The notes: generated from the letters alone by a model not told the origin. DNA of 64,000 nucleotides from Vulcanisaeta sp. JCM 14467 (GCF_001316245.1 NZ_BBDM01000014.1:1-64000); one strand, 5' to 3'; shown: positions 9,213 to 18,758, numbered from the stretch's first letter. Numbers and translations: made by a program.

Positions 9213-10763
9213 ATGGATTATAGGACTAGATTACGTGAGGCGAGTAAGGAAATTATTGAAAGGAGGGTAACATCGGATGAAGACCTTAGGAAAATAGCCG
9301 ATAAGTACAACCTACCATTATCGACAGTTAAGACATTATCCACATTCTACTTCCACGACTACTCAGAGACCCAGGTATGCATGGGTCTTCCCTGCATACT
9401 AAAGGGAGCTAGGGAGGTGGCTAAGGAATTGGAAAGGCGTGGCATTAAATACTCCATAACGTACTGCCTCGGTCATTGTGATAAGGGCCCAGTGGTTAGA
9501 ATGGGTGATAAGCATTACACGTACGTTAATGGTGAGTTTAGGGAGATTGAGGAGTCAAGGAGTGATTATGTTCAGTCTCAGTATGAATCTCTTGATAAGT
9601 ACATAGCGAGGGGTGGTTATAAGTACTTTGAGAAATTCCTCAACGAAGACAATAAGCTATTCATACTTGAATTCCTGGTTAAGGCAGGCTTAATTGGAGG
9701 TGGTGCCCTAAGTAGGTTTAAGGCCCTGGCGGGTAGCGCAAATAGGCCTAAGTACTTAATTGTTAATGGTCACGAAGGCGAGCCAGGAGGCTTTAAGGAT
9801 AGGCTCATTATGGAGAGGAACACGCATCAGCTTCTTGAGGGTGCATTACTGCTATCACTGGCGTTGGGTGTTGATGAGGTTATAATTGCGGTTAATGAGA
9901 GGTTTAGGAATGCCAAGGCAATGATCGATAGGGCGCTTGATGAGTTAAGGCGATTCCTGGCGGGTAAGGGTTTGCTTAATAGGTTACCCGTAATCACGGT
10001 TTCACTGGTTGGTTCTCCATACATCGTTGGTGAGGAGACGGCATTAATAAACTCACTCGAAGGTAACAGAGGTGAGCCTCGATTAAGGCCTCCGGATCCC
10101 ACTGAAGCCGGCTTATTTGGTAAGCCCACTGCCGTTATTAACGTGGAGGTTGTGGCGGCCATGCCCGTACTCCTTAGTAATTACTATGAGGGTAGGGAAA
10201 TAGAGATTGAGAAGTACTTCTGCATCACGGGTGATGTGGATAGGCCGGGGCTTTATAGGGAGAGGTTAACAGTAGGTCTAAATGAGTTATTGGCTAAGGC
10301 TGGGGCTAGGGAGGAGAATGTTAAGGCTGTCTTTGTTGGTGGGGTTTCCTCAGGTCTTGTACATTCGTCAAGGATTAGGATAAGGCTTACACCTGATGAG
10401 ACGAGGAAGCTAGGCGTCTTCCTAGGCCCTGGCGTGGTCATTGCCCTATCTAATAATAGGTGTATTGTCGATGTGATGCTTGAGGTTGAGAGGTTTTTCT
10501 CCCATGAGTCATGTGGTAGGTGTGAGCCGTGTAGGCTAGGTACTAAGGAATTGGTCGATATCCTCGAGAGGGTTAGCGTGGGTAAGGCGAGTGAGGAGGA
10601 TCTTAAGTGGGCTGAGTCGGTGGCTAGGACCATGATGGAGACCTCGCTCTGTGGCTTGGGCATGTCGGCTGGTAAGGTGTTCCTTGACGCACTTACTCAG
10701 TTTAGGGATGAGTTTGAGGATCACATTAAGGGCGTTTGTAGGGCTGGGGTTCATTTCAGGTGA
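9213..10763 (+). CDS. NAD-dependent formate dehydrogenase beta subunit, NuoE-NuoF fusion
   Basis: This intact 516-residue flavoprotein hands electrons from the formate-oxidising subunit to NAD. Residues 1-120 form a NuoE-like thioredoxin fold with the four [2Fe-2S] ligands QVCMGLPC and YCLGHCDKGP. Residues 150-430 are NuoF-like: NGHEGEPGGFKDR binds NADH, and the FMN site region reads GGGALSRFKALAG instead of the usual GRGGAGFPTG. Residues 440-516 carry the [4Fe-4S] motif SCGRCEPCRLGT and a distal Cys in SLCGLG. Its stop overlaps the start codons of the alpha subunit. The degenerate glycine loop may weaken FMN binding or reflect a subfamily trait. A hydrogenase diaphorase subunit is the alternative, but the next gene argues for formate dehydrogenase. 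Confidence 0.85.
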   Translation: MDYRTRLREASKEIIERRVTSDEDLRKIADKYNLPLSTVKTLSTFYFHDYSETQVCMGLPCILKGAREVAKELERRGIKYSITYCLGHCDKGPVVRMGDKHYTYVNGEFREIEESRSDYVQSQYESLDKYIARGGYKYFEKFLNEDNKLFILEFLVKAGLIGGGALSRFKALAGSANRPKYLIVNGHEGEPGGFKDRLIMERNTHQLLEGALLLSLALGVDEVIIAVNERFRNAKAMIDRALDELRRFLAGKGLLNRLPVITVSLVGSPYIVGEETALINSLEGNRGEPRLRPPDPTEAGLFGKPTAVINVEVVAAMPVLLSNYYEGREIEIEKYFCITGDVDRPGLYRERLTVGLNELLAKAGAREENVKAVFVGGVSSGLVHSSRIRIRLTPDETRKLGVFLGPGVVIALSNNRCIVDVMLEVERFFSHESCGRCEPCRLGTKELVDILERVSVGKASEEDLKWAESVARTMMETSLCGLGMSAGKVFLDALTQFRDEFEDHIKGVCRAGVHFR

Positions 10764-10768
10764 TGGGT

Positions 10769-13451
10769 ATGGTTAGGGTAATCCTGAATGGTAAGGAGGT
10801 CGAGGCATTTGATGGGGAGACCATACTAAGCCTGGCTAGGAGGTATGGTATTGAGATACCGACGCTGTGTTACTACGAGGGTTTTGCGAATGGTTCCTGC
10901 AGGATATGCGTTGTTGAGGTAAATGGCAGGTTAATGCTTCATGTATAACAAAGGTTTCAGAGGGAATGAAGATAGAGACCGAAAGTACGAAGGCCATCGA
11001 GGCCAGGAAGACCTTACTAAGGCTCTTACTGAAGAATCATACCCACAGGAGTAAGGAGGAGCAAATGAGGTGCAGGGTGTGTGAGTACGCCGTTAAGTAC
11101 GGCCTTGAACCAGCACCAATAATACCAGATACCAAGGTTGATGATACCCACCCAGCAATTGTGTTTGATCCATCGGCCTGCGTAATGTGTAGGAAGTGCG
11201 TAATTGCCTGCGGAGTTGATCAGAATAATGACGTAATAGCGGTCATAGGTAGGGGCTCAGGTACAAGGGTTGGTTTTGACCTTGACGTCTCAATGGGTGC
11301 ATCAAGCTGTGTCAGCTGTGGTGCATGCGTTGATGCATGCCCAACGGGCGCATTAATGGAGCGGGACTGGGCACCGGCGGATAAGGTCGTCGAGACCACA
11401 TGCCCATACTGCGGCACAGGGTGTCAAGTGGAGTACGGTGTTAAGGATGGTAGGGTTGTCTGGGCCAGGGGCGCATACGGACCTGCAAATGAGGGTAAGC
11501 TCTGCGTTAAGGGTAAGTTCGGATTCCACTACGTTGATAGTCCCGAGAGACTTACCAAGCCATTGATTAGGAGACCTGGTGTTCCCAAGGGGCCATTAAA
11601 TGGTAGGCCGATTCATGAGGTGTTTAGGGAGCTACGTGGGAGGAGGCCCTGGACCTAGTAGCCAGTAAGATTAAGGAGATCCTGAGCAAGTATGGGCCTA
11701 CGGCGATTGGCGGTATAATGAGTGATAGGAGTACCAACGAGAGCATTTATGCGTTTCAGAAATTCATGAGGTGCGCAGTTGGTACTGACAGTATTGATCA
11801 ATCAGCCACGCTTTGCCATGAGCCATCGGCATGGTCCCTGGCAATGCAGTTGGGCTATGGCGCCGCCACCAACCCCGTTAAGGACGTGTTGAATTCCAGG
11901 ACTATAATAGTGGTTGGTTCAAACATGAATGAGACGCACCCAGTCATTGCGGCATACGTTAAGAGGGCTGCCAAGCAGGGTACGCACTTAATAGTCGTTA
12001 ACCCAATCCATACCGAGTTAGCTAGGTATGCCGAGTATGAACTCCTCATTAGGCCTGGTACGGATGTCGTGTTATTCTCGGCAATGGCTAAGTACATAAT
12101 CGACATGGGCTGGTACGATAAGGAATTCATCAGCAAGTATACGGAGGGCTTTGATGAGTGGGTAAGGAGTCTCGGCGCATTTACCCTAGACTTTGTCGAG
12201 AAAATCACTAGCGTGCCCAGGGAAATCATTAGGGAGGTTGCCAGGCTATACGCACTTGAGAAGCCATCAATGGTCATGTGGACCCTTGGAATCACCGAGC
12301 ATGAGAATGGCACGGAAAATGTATCGGCATTAATAAACCTGGCATTGCTCACGGGTAATGTTGGTAAGCCGGGCGCCGGTCTCATGCCCCTACGTGGGCA
12401 GAACAACGTCCAGGGTGGCGCAGACGTTGGGTGCGCACCGGGTAGGTTACCTGGTTATCAACCATTAATGGACCCAGAGGTTAGGAAGCGTTTTGAGGAT
12501 GCCTGGAGGTGCAGGTTGCCGTCTTTCATTGGTTTTAGGAGTACTGAGATGATTGATATGGCTAGGAGGGGCTTGATAAAGATGCTTTACATCGTTGGCG
12601 AGAACAGCATTAGGTCACACCCAGACAGTAAGGCCGTTGCTGAGGCATTAAGTAAGCTCGAATTCCTCGTTGTTCAGGATATATTCCTGACAGAGACCGC
12701 TGAGTACGCAGACGTGGTATTACCCGCAGCCTCCGCAGCCCTTGAGGATTATGGCACGTTCACTAATACGGAGAGGAGGTTGCAGCTTACGAGGAAGGTC
12801 GTTGACCTGCCGGGTAGCGCAAGGCCTGACTGGTGGGTCTTCATTGAGTTGGCTAGGAGGCTTGGTTATGACATGAGTTTTAGTGATAGTGACGGCATAA
12901 TGAGGGACCTGCCAGGGTGGCGCCAATATTTAGTGGCTTAAGCCATGAAAGGCTTGAGCGTGAGGGTGGTCTTCAATGGCCGGTGCCGTCAAGCACTAGT
13001 CCAGGTACTCCAATACTCTATTCCGACGCTTCCCAAGGGGTAAGGCCAGGTTTAGGGTTGTTAGTTGGAGGGGCTTTGACGTGGTTATAGAGAGACTCTA
13101 CCATACTCGCTGATCATTGGTAGGGAGAGGGCTCAGTACCACACTGCCACCATGACTTCGAGGTCACCAATACTTAGGGTCATTTGGAGGGGACCCGTCG
13201 TTGAGATGAACCCTGAGGATATGAAGGCTGAGGGCATTAAAGATGGTGAGGTTATTAAGTTGGTTTCACCAGTTGGGGAGGTGTTGGCTAGGGTTAAAGC
13301 GTCAACTAGGGTTCCGAGGGGTGTATTGTTCACCACATTCCACTACCCAGAGCTTCCTGCAAATAGGTTGGTACCAGCCGTGTTGAATCCATTTACGAAG
13401 ACGCCGGCGTATAAAGATACGAGAGTTCGCATTGAAAGGACTATACGGTAG
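10769..13451 (+). CDS. fdhA: Formate dehydrogenase alpha subunit (Mo-bis-MGD), several frame breaks
   Basis: This catalytic subunit, about 895 residues after repair, oxidises formate to CO2. In order it has an N-terminal [2Fe-2S] ferredoxin domain (CYYEG and SCRICVVEVNGRLMASC), a Cys-rich linker (RCRVCEY), two [4Fe-4S] clusters (CVMCRKCVIACG and CVSCGACVDACPTGA), then the molybdopterin core with CPYCGTGC and KLCVKG. The likely Mo ligand is the Cys of TLCHEPSAW, so this is a cysteine rather than selenocysteine enzyme. The C-terminal cap has MTSRSPILR and MNPEDMKAEGI. Frames break near 10937, 11628, 12910, 13025 and 13105, three of them clearly at GG read as G. GTG 10760 and ATG 10763 are alternative starts; ATG 10769 fits the family best. 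Confidence 0.85.
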
Positions 13452-13529
13452 TTTGAATACCTTAATCAATGCCATGGGTTAGTATGAAAAACTAATGAAC
13501 TTTTCACGGTTTTATCACTGTTTATTATA

Positions 13530-14522
13530 TTATAGTGTAAAGTATGAGTAGTTTACCAAGTCTTTAAGCGTTATTAACCCAGGTCTCGCACTTAAGACCC
13601 TCGGTATCAGGTTAACAATTACAGCGGCTGTGGCTGGGTCACCAAGCGTCCCCGTGCTCCTCCACGTAATTGATGGTTCACCCTCGAGCCTTACCTCCTC
13701 AAAGTCCTCACAGCCAACGCAAGCCCTCAACTCAACCCTAATCACCTCCCTACCACCAATGAAGCCACTTCCATGACCGACAACACCCTTAACCTGACCA
13801 GGCTCAACCTTGAAGTACTGCGTCTCATAATGTCTCTCCGCAATTAGCGCCTCCTGGCTCTCCTCAACCCTGTCCAGCCTAAGCCCAATAATGCTGGCCA
13901 ATAGCAGTACCGATTCCGCAAAGCCCACGTGTGCTGTTATTTCACCCTTACTTAATGCCTCAGCGAATTGACTTGGCGTCATTCCAAGACCAATCTTCTT
14001 CTGGAAGGAGTACCTCCTCTTTGAGGCATCCAGGGATCTAATCACGGTGATCTTATCAAGTCTCGTCAGCGTCACCGAGAGAACCGCAGGTAATACATCA
14101 AATACGAAGCCTGGATTAACCCCGGCGCCAAGCACAGTCACTTCGCGGCTCCTTGCATAGTTATCGACAAGCTCCGCAAGGTCTGGGTACCTATACCAGG
14201 GCCATGCCAAGGTCTCGCATGTTGATAGGACATCAGCGCCAGCCCTAATTGCCTTCATTATCTGTGGGTAAACCCTATCGAAGAAGCTGCCCGTCGAGTG
14301 AAGGACTATGTCAGGCTTGGTATCCCTAAGGACCTTATCAGCATCGCTCTCAACCCTAATGCCCAGGGTCTTACCTAGCCCAATAACTTCGCCGAGGTCC
14401 CTACCAACCTTCTGCGGGTCAACATCAATCGCACCAACAATATCGAAACCCCTTTCAAACGCAGCCCTCGTTATTAACTGGCCAATGGGCCCCACGCCAT
14501 AAACCACAACCCTAGCGACCAT
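13530..14522 (-). CDS. Dihydrodipicolinate-reductase-like dehydrogenase, amine dehydrogenase family
   Basis: This intact 330-residue NAD(P)-dependent enzyme has an N-terminal Rossmann motif VVYGVGPIGQLITRAA, AIDVDPQKVG after strand 2, and VLHSTGSFFD. The central CETLAWPWYRYP and GAGVNPGFVFDVLP are typical of the 2,4-diaminopentanoate dehydrogenase and native amine dehydrogenase group rather than true DapB. The C-terminal part holds HGSGFIGGREVIRVELRACVGCEDFEEV. Members reductively aminate ketones or deaminate amines; the substrate here is unknown. It is a single gene, convergent with fdhA across an A/T-rich 78-base gap. Confidence 0.75.
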   Translation of the reverse strand: MVARVVVYGVGPIGQLITRAAFERGFDIVGAIDVDPQKVGRDLGEVIGLGKTLGIRVESDADKVLRDTKPDIVLHSTGSFFDRVYPQIMKAIRAGADVLSTCETLAWPWYRYPDLAELVDNYARSREVTVLGAGVNPGFVFDVLPAVLSVTLTRLDKITVIRSLDASKRRYSFQKKIGLGMTPSQFAEALSKGEITAHVGFAESVLLLASIIGLRLDRVEESQEALIAERHYETQYFKVEPGQVKGVVGHGSGFIGGREVIRVELRACVGCEDFEEVRLEGEPSITWRSTGTLGDPATAAVIVNLIPRVLSARPGLITLKDLVNYSYFTL

Positions 14523-14897
14523 TAACTAAGGGTTAGGGTTTCATTTTATAACGATTATCACCCTTTATTACCTTAGCCTTAGGATTAATTATTCATCCTT
14601 TAATCAGCGCTTGGATCCCATCATCCCCAATCAGCCAAGCCCTAAATGTGTTCATCCTTAAAACCCTTCCCCTAAAGTATTAATAATATTAATTATTTAC
14701 TTTAAGATGGGACAACACGTATTAATGCCATGTTAATTACCGTGGGGAAATACAATTACTAATGCATAATTTATTGTTATGTCTTTCATACCTACTCTTG
14801 TAATTACTCGTGTAAAAAGAATATTATGAATATTGATTTATGAGTTATTTACGACTATGATTATTTATTAAGGATAGAATAATCATTGAGATGCAAT
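14523..14897. other. Intergenic region, A/T-rich, possible sRNA and promoter
   Basis: This stretch of 375 bases has no plausible gene. The first part holds the divergent upstream region of the amine-dehydrogenase-like gene and a weak C/D-box sRNA candidate. From about 14680 it is strongly A/T-rich and supplies the promoter of the Cren7 gene; TATTTATTA at about 14861-14869 is a TATA candidate about 30 bases before its ATG. Confidence 0.5.
14600..14662 (-). ncRNA. Possible C/D-box guide sRNA
   Basis: Read on the minus strand, the order is AGGATGA (C-like, 14652-14658), a 17-base spacer, CTGA (D'), a short gap, ATGATGG (C'-like), a 10-base spacer, then CTGA (D, 14604-14607). The order and the second spacer fit archaeal C/D sRNAs. 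The C box differs from RTGATGA by one base and the first spacer is long, so the call is weak. Confidence 0.25.
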
Positions 14898-15080
14898 ATG
14901 GCAGAACTATCAAGTTACATGGAGAAGGAGTATGAGATTGATTGCGATGGTCAGATAGTGAAGCTTAAGCCTGTCAAGGTCTGGATGCTTGCACCAAAGG
15001 GTAGGAGGGGCGTTATAATAGGGCTCTTCAAATGCCCCAATAATAAGGTGGTTAGGAAGGCCCTTGGTAGGGCTGAGTAG
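14898..15080 (+). CDS. cren7: Cren7-type chromatin protein
   Basis: This basic protein of 60 residues matches Cren7, the conserved crenarchaeal DNA-packaging protein that binds the minor groove and bends DNA. The diagnostic core VKVWMLAPKGRRGVIIGLFKCP corresponds to the Cren7 signature (KVWxLAPKGRKGVKIGLFKxP), with Trp-Leu-Ala-Pro in the DNA-binding sheet. ATG 14898 gives exactly the usual length; an upstream TTG (14886) would add four residues. Differences from classical Cren7 are an acidic N-terminus (AELSSYMEKEYEI), a Cys after FK, and a short ARG/LYS-rich end (VVRKALGRAE) instead of a tyrosine/proline-rich tail. The next gene follows 53 bases downstream. Confidence 0.88.
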   Translation: MAELSSYMEKEYEIDCDGQIVKLKPVKVWMLAPKGRRGVIIGLFKCPNNKVVRKALGRAE

Positions 15081-15133
15081 TTCAATTGCTTAAATGAAAA
15101 TACCTTTAAAATAATTATTTTTCACAGTGATGA

Positions 15134-15670
15134 ATGCGTAATTACGACGCCACCGAAGTATTGGCTGAGGAGTATAGATCACGCTTTGGAAGGGTTATAC
15201 AGCAGATTTGCAGGTGTAAGAGTGAGTATGAGAGGAATAGGGAGTTAATTAAGGTCCTAGGCATTAGTGATAGTATCACTGAATGCATTAGGCAGAGGAG
15301 GCCCTGTGACCTGGGGTTTGTGAAGGTTAGGGTTGTTAAGAAATTCCTCAGTACTCAGGTAATCATTGTATTTAACAATGAGGAAATCAGTATTGACGCA
15401 TTTAATAAGTTGGTTGCATCGGCTAAGTTCTTTAAGGAGTGGTATGATAATGATTGCTCAATAGATTCATACATGCAACCACTAATAGGCGCTGATCATT
15501 ACGACATCATTAAGGAATTCCTAACGAAAAACCTAGAGAAATTACAGGAGGTATGCAACCACGTTAAGCCAAGCCTCAACCTAAATGATTTACCGATTTA
15601 CGTATCCAACGGAATAACCAGGGCTATAAATGACTTGATAAATAAAACTAAAGAAAACTTAAGAATATAA
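15134..15670 (+). CDS. Unknown helical protein
   Basis: The product has 178 residues, starts MRNYDATEVLAEEYRSRFGRVIQQICRC, is mostly helical and charged, and has no membrane segment. Four cysteines in the N-terminal half (ICRC, TECIRQRRPCD) could bind metal, but the spacing fits no motif I know. I do not recognise a family. It lies between cren7 and pyrH on the same strand; pyrH starts 19 bases after its stop, so the two are probably co-transcribed. Composition is slightly richer in A/T than pyrH. Confidence 0.65.
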   Translation: MRNYDATEVLAEEYRSRFGRVIQQICRCKSEYERNRELIKVLGISDSITECIRQRRPCDLGFVKVRVVKKFLSTQVIIVFNNEEISIDAFNKLVASAKFFKEWYDNDCSIDSYMQPLIGADHYDIIKEFLTKNLEKLQEVCNHVKPSLNLNDLPIYVSNGITRAINDLINKTKENLRI

Positions 15671-15689
15671 AGCGAACAGTGACTTATGA

Positions 15690-16367
15690 ATGATCCGGGG
15701 ACCAATCGTATTGAAACTGAGTGGCCACCTCTTTGACGATGAGGATTTGCTACTTAAGTACGTGGACTTGATCCGTGAGCTTTGGAATAGTGGCTATAGG
15801 ATGGCCGTGGTGACTGGCGGTGGGTCACTGGCGCGTAGGTACATAGAGGTTGGTAGGAAAATGGGTATAAATGAGTCGTTACTGGACATGCTTGGTATAT
15901 CGGCTAGCAGGTTGAATGCCCAGTTACTTGCAGCTGCGCTCAGTGATATTGCGTACTTACCAATACCCACTAACCTCGATGAGGTCTTTAGGGCTTGGTC
16001 GACGGGCAGATTGGTAATTACGGGTGGCTTTCAACCAGGTCAATCAACAGCTACCGTGGCATTCCTCGTGAGTGAGTCCCTAGGTATTAAGCAGTTAATT
16101 GATTGCGCAAACGTGGATGCAGTCTACACGAGTGATCCTAGGACCGACCCCAACGCCAAAAGGCTCGATAAGGTGAGTATCAGTGAGTTGATGGGCATGC
16201 TTAGGTCAAGGACGATAGCGGGCACGTATGACCTGCTCGACCCATGGGCATTGAGCATAGCCCAGAGAAGCGGTATCACCATTTACGTGGTTGGCTGCAG
16301 TAGATTAAGTTCATTGAGAAGGCTTATCACCGAGGGTGTTAGTGATGGTACGGTCATCACACCATGA
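15690..16367 (+). CDS. pyrH: UMP kinase, archaeal type
   Basis: This amino-acid-kinase-fold enzyme of 225 residues phosphorylates UMP to UDP in pyrimidine synthesis. Visible motifs are VLKLSGHLF (phosphate-binding Lys and Gly), VVTGGGSLARRYIEVGR, TGGFQPGQSTATVAFLVSE (nucleotide site) and NVDAVYTSDPRTDPNAKRLDKV, the UMP kinase signature near the ATP site. Length equals that of archaeal PyrH. The ATG at 15690 overlaps a TGA in another frame, and no other start is likely. Its 3' end overlaps the convergent HD-domain gene by 57 bases, an unusually long antisense overlap of coding sequence. Confidence 0.92.
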   Translation: MIRGPIVLKLSGHLFDDEDLLLKYVDLIRELWNSGYRMAVVTGGGSLARRYIEVGRKMGINESLLDMLGISASRLNAQLLAAALSDIAYLPIPTNLDEVFRAWSTGRLVITGGFQPGQSTATVAFLVSESLGIKQLIDCANVDAVYTSDPRTDPNAKRLDKVSISELMGMLRSRTIAGTYDLLDPWALSIAQRSGITIYVVGCSRLSSLRRLITEGVSDGTVITP

Positions 16368-16943
16368 AAAGATAGGTCTAACAACATTTTTAATGACCTG
16401 CCCAACATCCCCAGTGAGTTCACTTAATAATCTCTCCACAACCTCCCTGTAATTAGTAATTAATTCCCTCATGTCGTAACCAACCCTGGCGTACATACAC
16501 GCCCTAATTAGCGTTGCCAATTTATCGGAGAGATTCACAATCTTACCCTCAATACTCAACGCATACCTATACTCATGGAAGTATTTGGTTAATTCCTCGG
16601 GGAGTTGAAGTTCATTAAATAGCCTAACCTCGATATCCCTCCAATCACTAATTAATGATCTAACGTTATTACCCACATTACCTATTAAGGCTTCATGGGC
16701 GTCATGTATAAGCGCCATTGATGCGCACTTATCGGCGTCAATATTACTATCAACTCTCCTAGCACTATTACAAAGGACTAGGGCTAGGTAGCTCGTGAGG
16801 AGTGTGTGATCTCCCACACTTTCGGCAATGGCTTGCGGAACTCCGCGTTGTATCCAACCAATCCTTGGCGTGTTAAGTATTGTGTTTACGATATTAATTA
16901 TGTCTATTAATGATGGCACCATGAAATCGGCGGGTGAACCCAC
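16311..16943 (-). CDS. HD-domain phosphohydrolase, YfbR-like
   Basis: This protein of 210 residues carries the HD metal set: GDHT (first His, residue about 46), IHDAHEAL (His-Asp pair, residue about 80) and LSDKLATLIRA (last Asp). The layout matches small 5'-nucleotidase proteins of the YfbR/HDDC2 type that remove phosphate from deoxynucleoside monophosphates. That function would fit its place beside UMP kinase, though it is inferred. GTG 16943 and ATG 16922 are both possible starts. The last 19 codons overlap pyrH in antisense. Confidence 0.75.
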   Translation of the reverse strand: MGSPADFMVPSLIDIINIVNTILNTPRIGWIQRGVPQAIAESVGDHTLLTSYLALVLCNSARRVDSNIDADKCASMALIHDAHEALIGNVGNNVRSLISDWRDIEVRLFNELQLPEELTKYFHEYRYALSIEGKIVNLSDKLATLIRACMYARVGYDMRELITNYREVVERLLSELTGDVGQVIKNVVRPIFSWCDDRTITNTLGDKPSQ

Positions 16944-16985
16944 TTAAAAGGGTTTTTAGCGTAATTTCACATGCATAACTAGGTA

Positions 16986-17819
16986 ATGCTGCCCGACATT
17001 GATGCGGTGACTAGGGATGATTTAATTAGGCTAATTACGAGGTATAGGTTGAGGCTTATAAAGAGGTTGAGCCAGCACTTCGTTGTTGATCCAACGGTCA
17101 TAAGGGATATTATTAATCATGTACCGAGTGGTTCGAAGGTGCTTGAGGTGGGTACAGGAATTGGCGTATTAACGTATTACCTGGCTAAGGTGGCGTCCCA
17201 GGTAGTTACCATTGAAATTGATGGAAGGCTTATGAGGATTGCTGAGCAAGTACTGCGTGGGTTAGACAATGTATCCCTGGTCCAGGGCGATGCATTAAGG
17301 ATACCATGGCCGAGCGCTGATGTCCTAGTTTCTAATGTGCCGTATTCAATAACGTCACCATTAATAATAAGGATAATTAGGGAGGGCGTCCCAAGGGCTT
17401 TGTTGACGATACAGCGTGAGGTCGCTAATAGGCTAATCAGTGAGCCTGGCAATGATGATTATGGTAGGTTAAGCATAATCACTCAGTGTAATTACTCGGT
17501 TAGTGTGTTGAATACGTATGCGCCCGACTCCTTTTACCCAAGCCCCGAGGTCTACTCGTCTTTGGTGGTGATGATTAGGAAGGAGCCCTGCTACAGCGAT
17601 ATGAAGATCCTGGAATCCACGACAAACATATTATTTAGACATAGGAATAAGGTTCTCAGGTGGGTTCTCAATAAGTACATAGGCCCCGACGCGGTTAATG
17701 CCGTTGCTAATGCTGGGGTTAATGTTAATACCCGTGTTAGGCAATTGGGAATTAATGAATTGGTTAAGGTAGCGGATTCATTAAAGCCCTTTATTAATAG
17801 TATTGTTAATCACGACTAA
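16986..17819 (+). CDS. ksgA: 16S rRNA adenine dimethyltransferase
   Basis: The product has 277 residues and belongs to the KsgA/Dim1 family, which dimethylates two adjacent adenosines in helix 45 of 16S rRNA late in small-subunit assembly. Motifs in order are SQHFVVD (N-terminal Q-x-F), EVGTGIGVLTYYLA (SAM loop), TIEIDGRL (acidic ribose binder), QGDALRIPWP and NVPYSITSPLI (the NVPY catalytic motif, a variant of NLPY). The C-terminal part (FYPSPEVYSSLVVM, then a helical domain) is complete. The gene starts 42 bases from the divergent HD gene and is intact. Confidence 0.92.
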   Translation: MLPDIDAVTRDDLIRLITRYRLRLIKRLSQHFVVDPTVIRDIINHVPSGSKVLEVGTGIGVLTYYLAKVASQVVTIEIDGRLMRIAEQVLRGLDNVSLVQGDALRIPWPSADVLVSNVPYSITSPLIIRIIREGVPRALLTIQREVANRLISEPGNDDYGRLSIITQCNYSVSVLNTYAPDSFYPSPEVYSSLVVMIRKEPCYSDMKILESTTNILFRHRNKVLRWVLNKYIGPDAVNAVANAGVNVNTRVRQLGINELVKVADSLKPFINSIVNHD

Positions 17820-17876
17820 GTCCGATATTTCCGTGTTACGAAGTGATTGTTAGGCTCATCAAATCCCTGGCGGCTA

Positions 17877-18758
17877 TCACGTTTGTGAAGATCTCAGAAG
17901 CTCGGCAGCCAAAAGCTCTGGGTCGGAGTACCTATTACTAATGTGGGTTAACACGAGCTTATCAACACCAGCCTCCCTAGCCACCCTAGCGGCGTCTATC
18001 GACCTCGAGTGCCCCTGATTCCAAATAAGGTTTCCATCCTCAATAGCCGAGAATGTTGAGTCATGAATAAGCACCTGGGCGCCCCGCGATATATCGATGA
18101 TTGTCTCCGTAGGTGCTGTATCACCCGTATAAACTATCTTCACCAAACCACTACCCCTGACCTCAACCACGTCCTCGGGCTTTATGACCCTGCCATCATC
18201 AAGCACTACGGTCTCACCCATGTGGAGTCTCTTCCAAAGCGTTATGGGTATGCCCAATTCCCGAGCACGCTCCGGGTTAAATCTACCCACATACGTCCTC
18301 CAACTAAGGGAGTAGGCGCAGTCAGGCACTGTGTGCTTCGCCGATACGCATTGTAGGCTGAAATTCTCTTCACTAATGACATCCTTAACGTTCGTGGAAG
18401 GTTCAACCTCATAAATCCGAACGCGGAATGGAGGATCACCAACAATCTCCATGCTACTCCTTATGAAGTTAGTAATACCGATAGGACCACTTATTACTAG
18501 GTCCTCCTTCCTGCCTAGCATGGCCATCGTGGCTAATAACCCAGGTAATCCAAAAACGTGGTCACCATGTAGGTGTGTTATGAATACGTGGGTTATCTTT
18601 AATGGGCTTATGCCAATCTCAAAAAGCCTATACTGAACACCCTCCCCCACGTCAAGCAGTATCTTTCTTAAGCCATCCTCGACCAAAATTGCCGGTAAGT
18701 ACCTATCCTTACCTGGCGTCCCGGCGCCAGTTCCTAAGAAGGTAATTCTTATCGGCAT
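17877..18758 (-). CDS. rnz: Ribonuclease Z (tRNA 3' processing)
   Basis: This beta-lactamase-fold enzyme of 293 residues cuts 3' trailers from pre-tRNA. Key motifs are FLGTGAGTPGKDRYLPAILV at the N-terminus, THLHGDHVFGLPGLL (zinc ligands HxHxDH), the helical arm region around FRVRIYEVEP, AKHTVPDCAYS, VYTGDTAPT and HDSTF...NQGHS with the last His ligands, then LTHISNRY. Length is that of the short archaeal RNase Z. It is a single gene, convergent with ksgA, and its start lies 58 bases from the divergent unknown gene at 18817. Confidence 0.92.
   Translation of the reverse strand: MPIRITFLGTGAGTPGKDRYLPAILVEDGLRKILLDVGEGVQYRLFEIGISPLKITHVFITHLHGDHVFGLPGLLATMAMLGRKEDLVISGPIGITNFIRSSMEIVGDPPFRVRIYEVEPSTNVKDVISEENFSLQCVSAKHTVPDCAYSLSWRTYVGRFNPERARELGIPITLWKRLHMGETVVLDDGRVIKPEDVVEVRGSGLVKIVYTGDTAPTETIIDISRGAQVLIHDSTFSAIEDGNLIWNQGHSRSIDAARVAREAGVDKLVLTHISNRYSDPELLAAELLRSSQT

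Noticed and set aside
9827..10162. Minus-strand ORFs within the formate dehydrogenase beta gene
   Set aside because: They are Ser/Pro-rich shadows of a well-supported flavoprotein gene.
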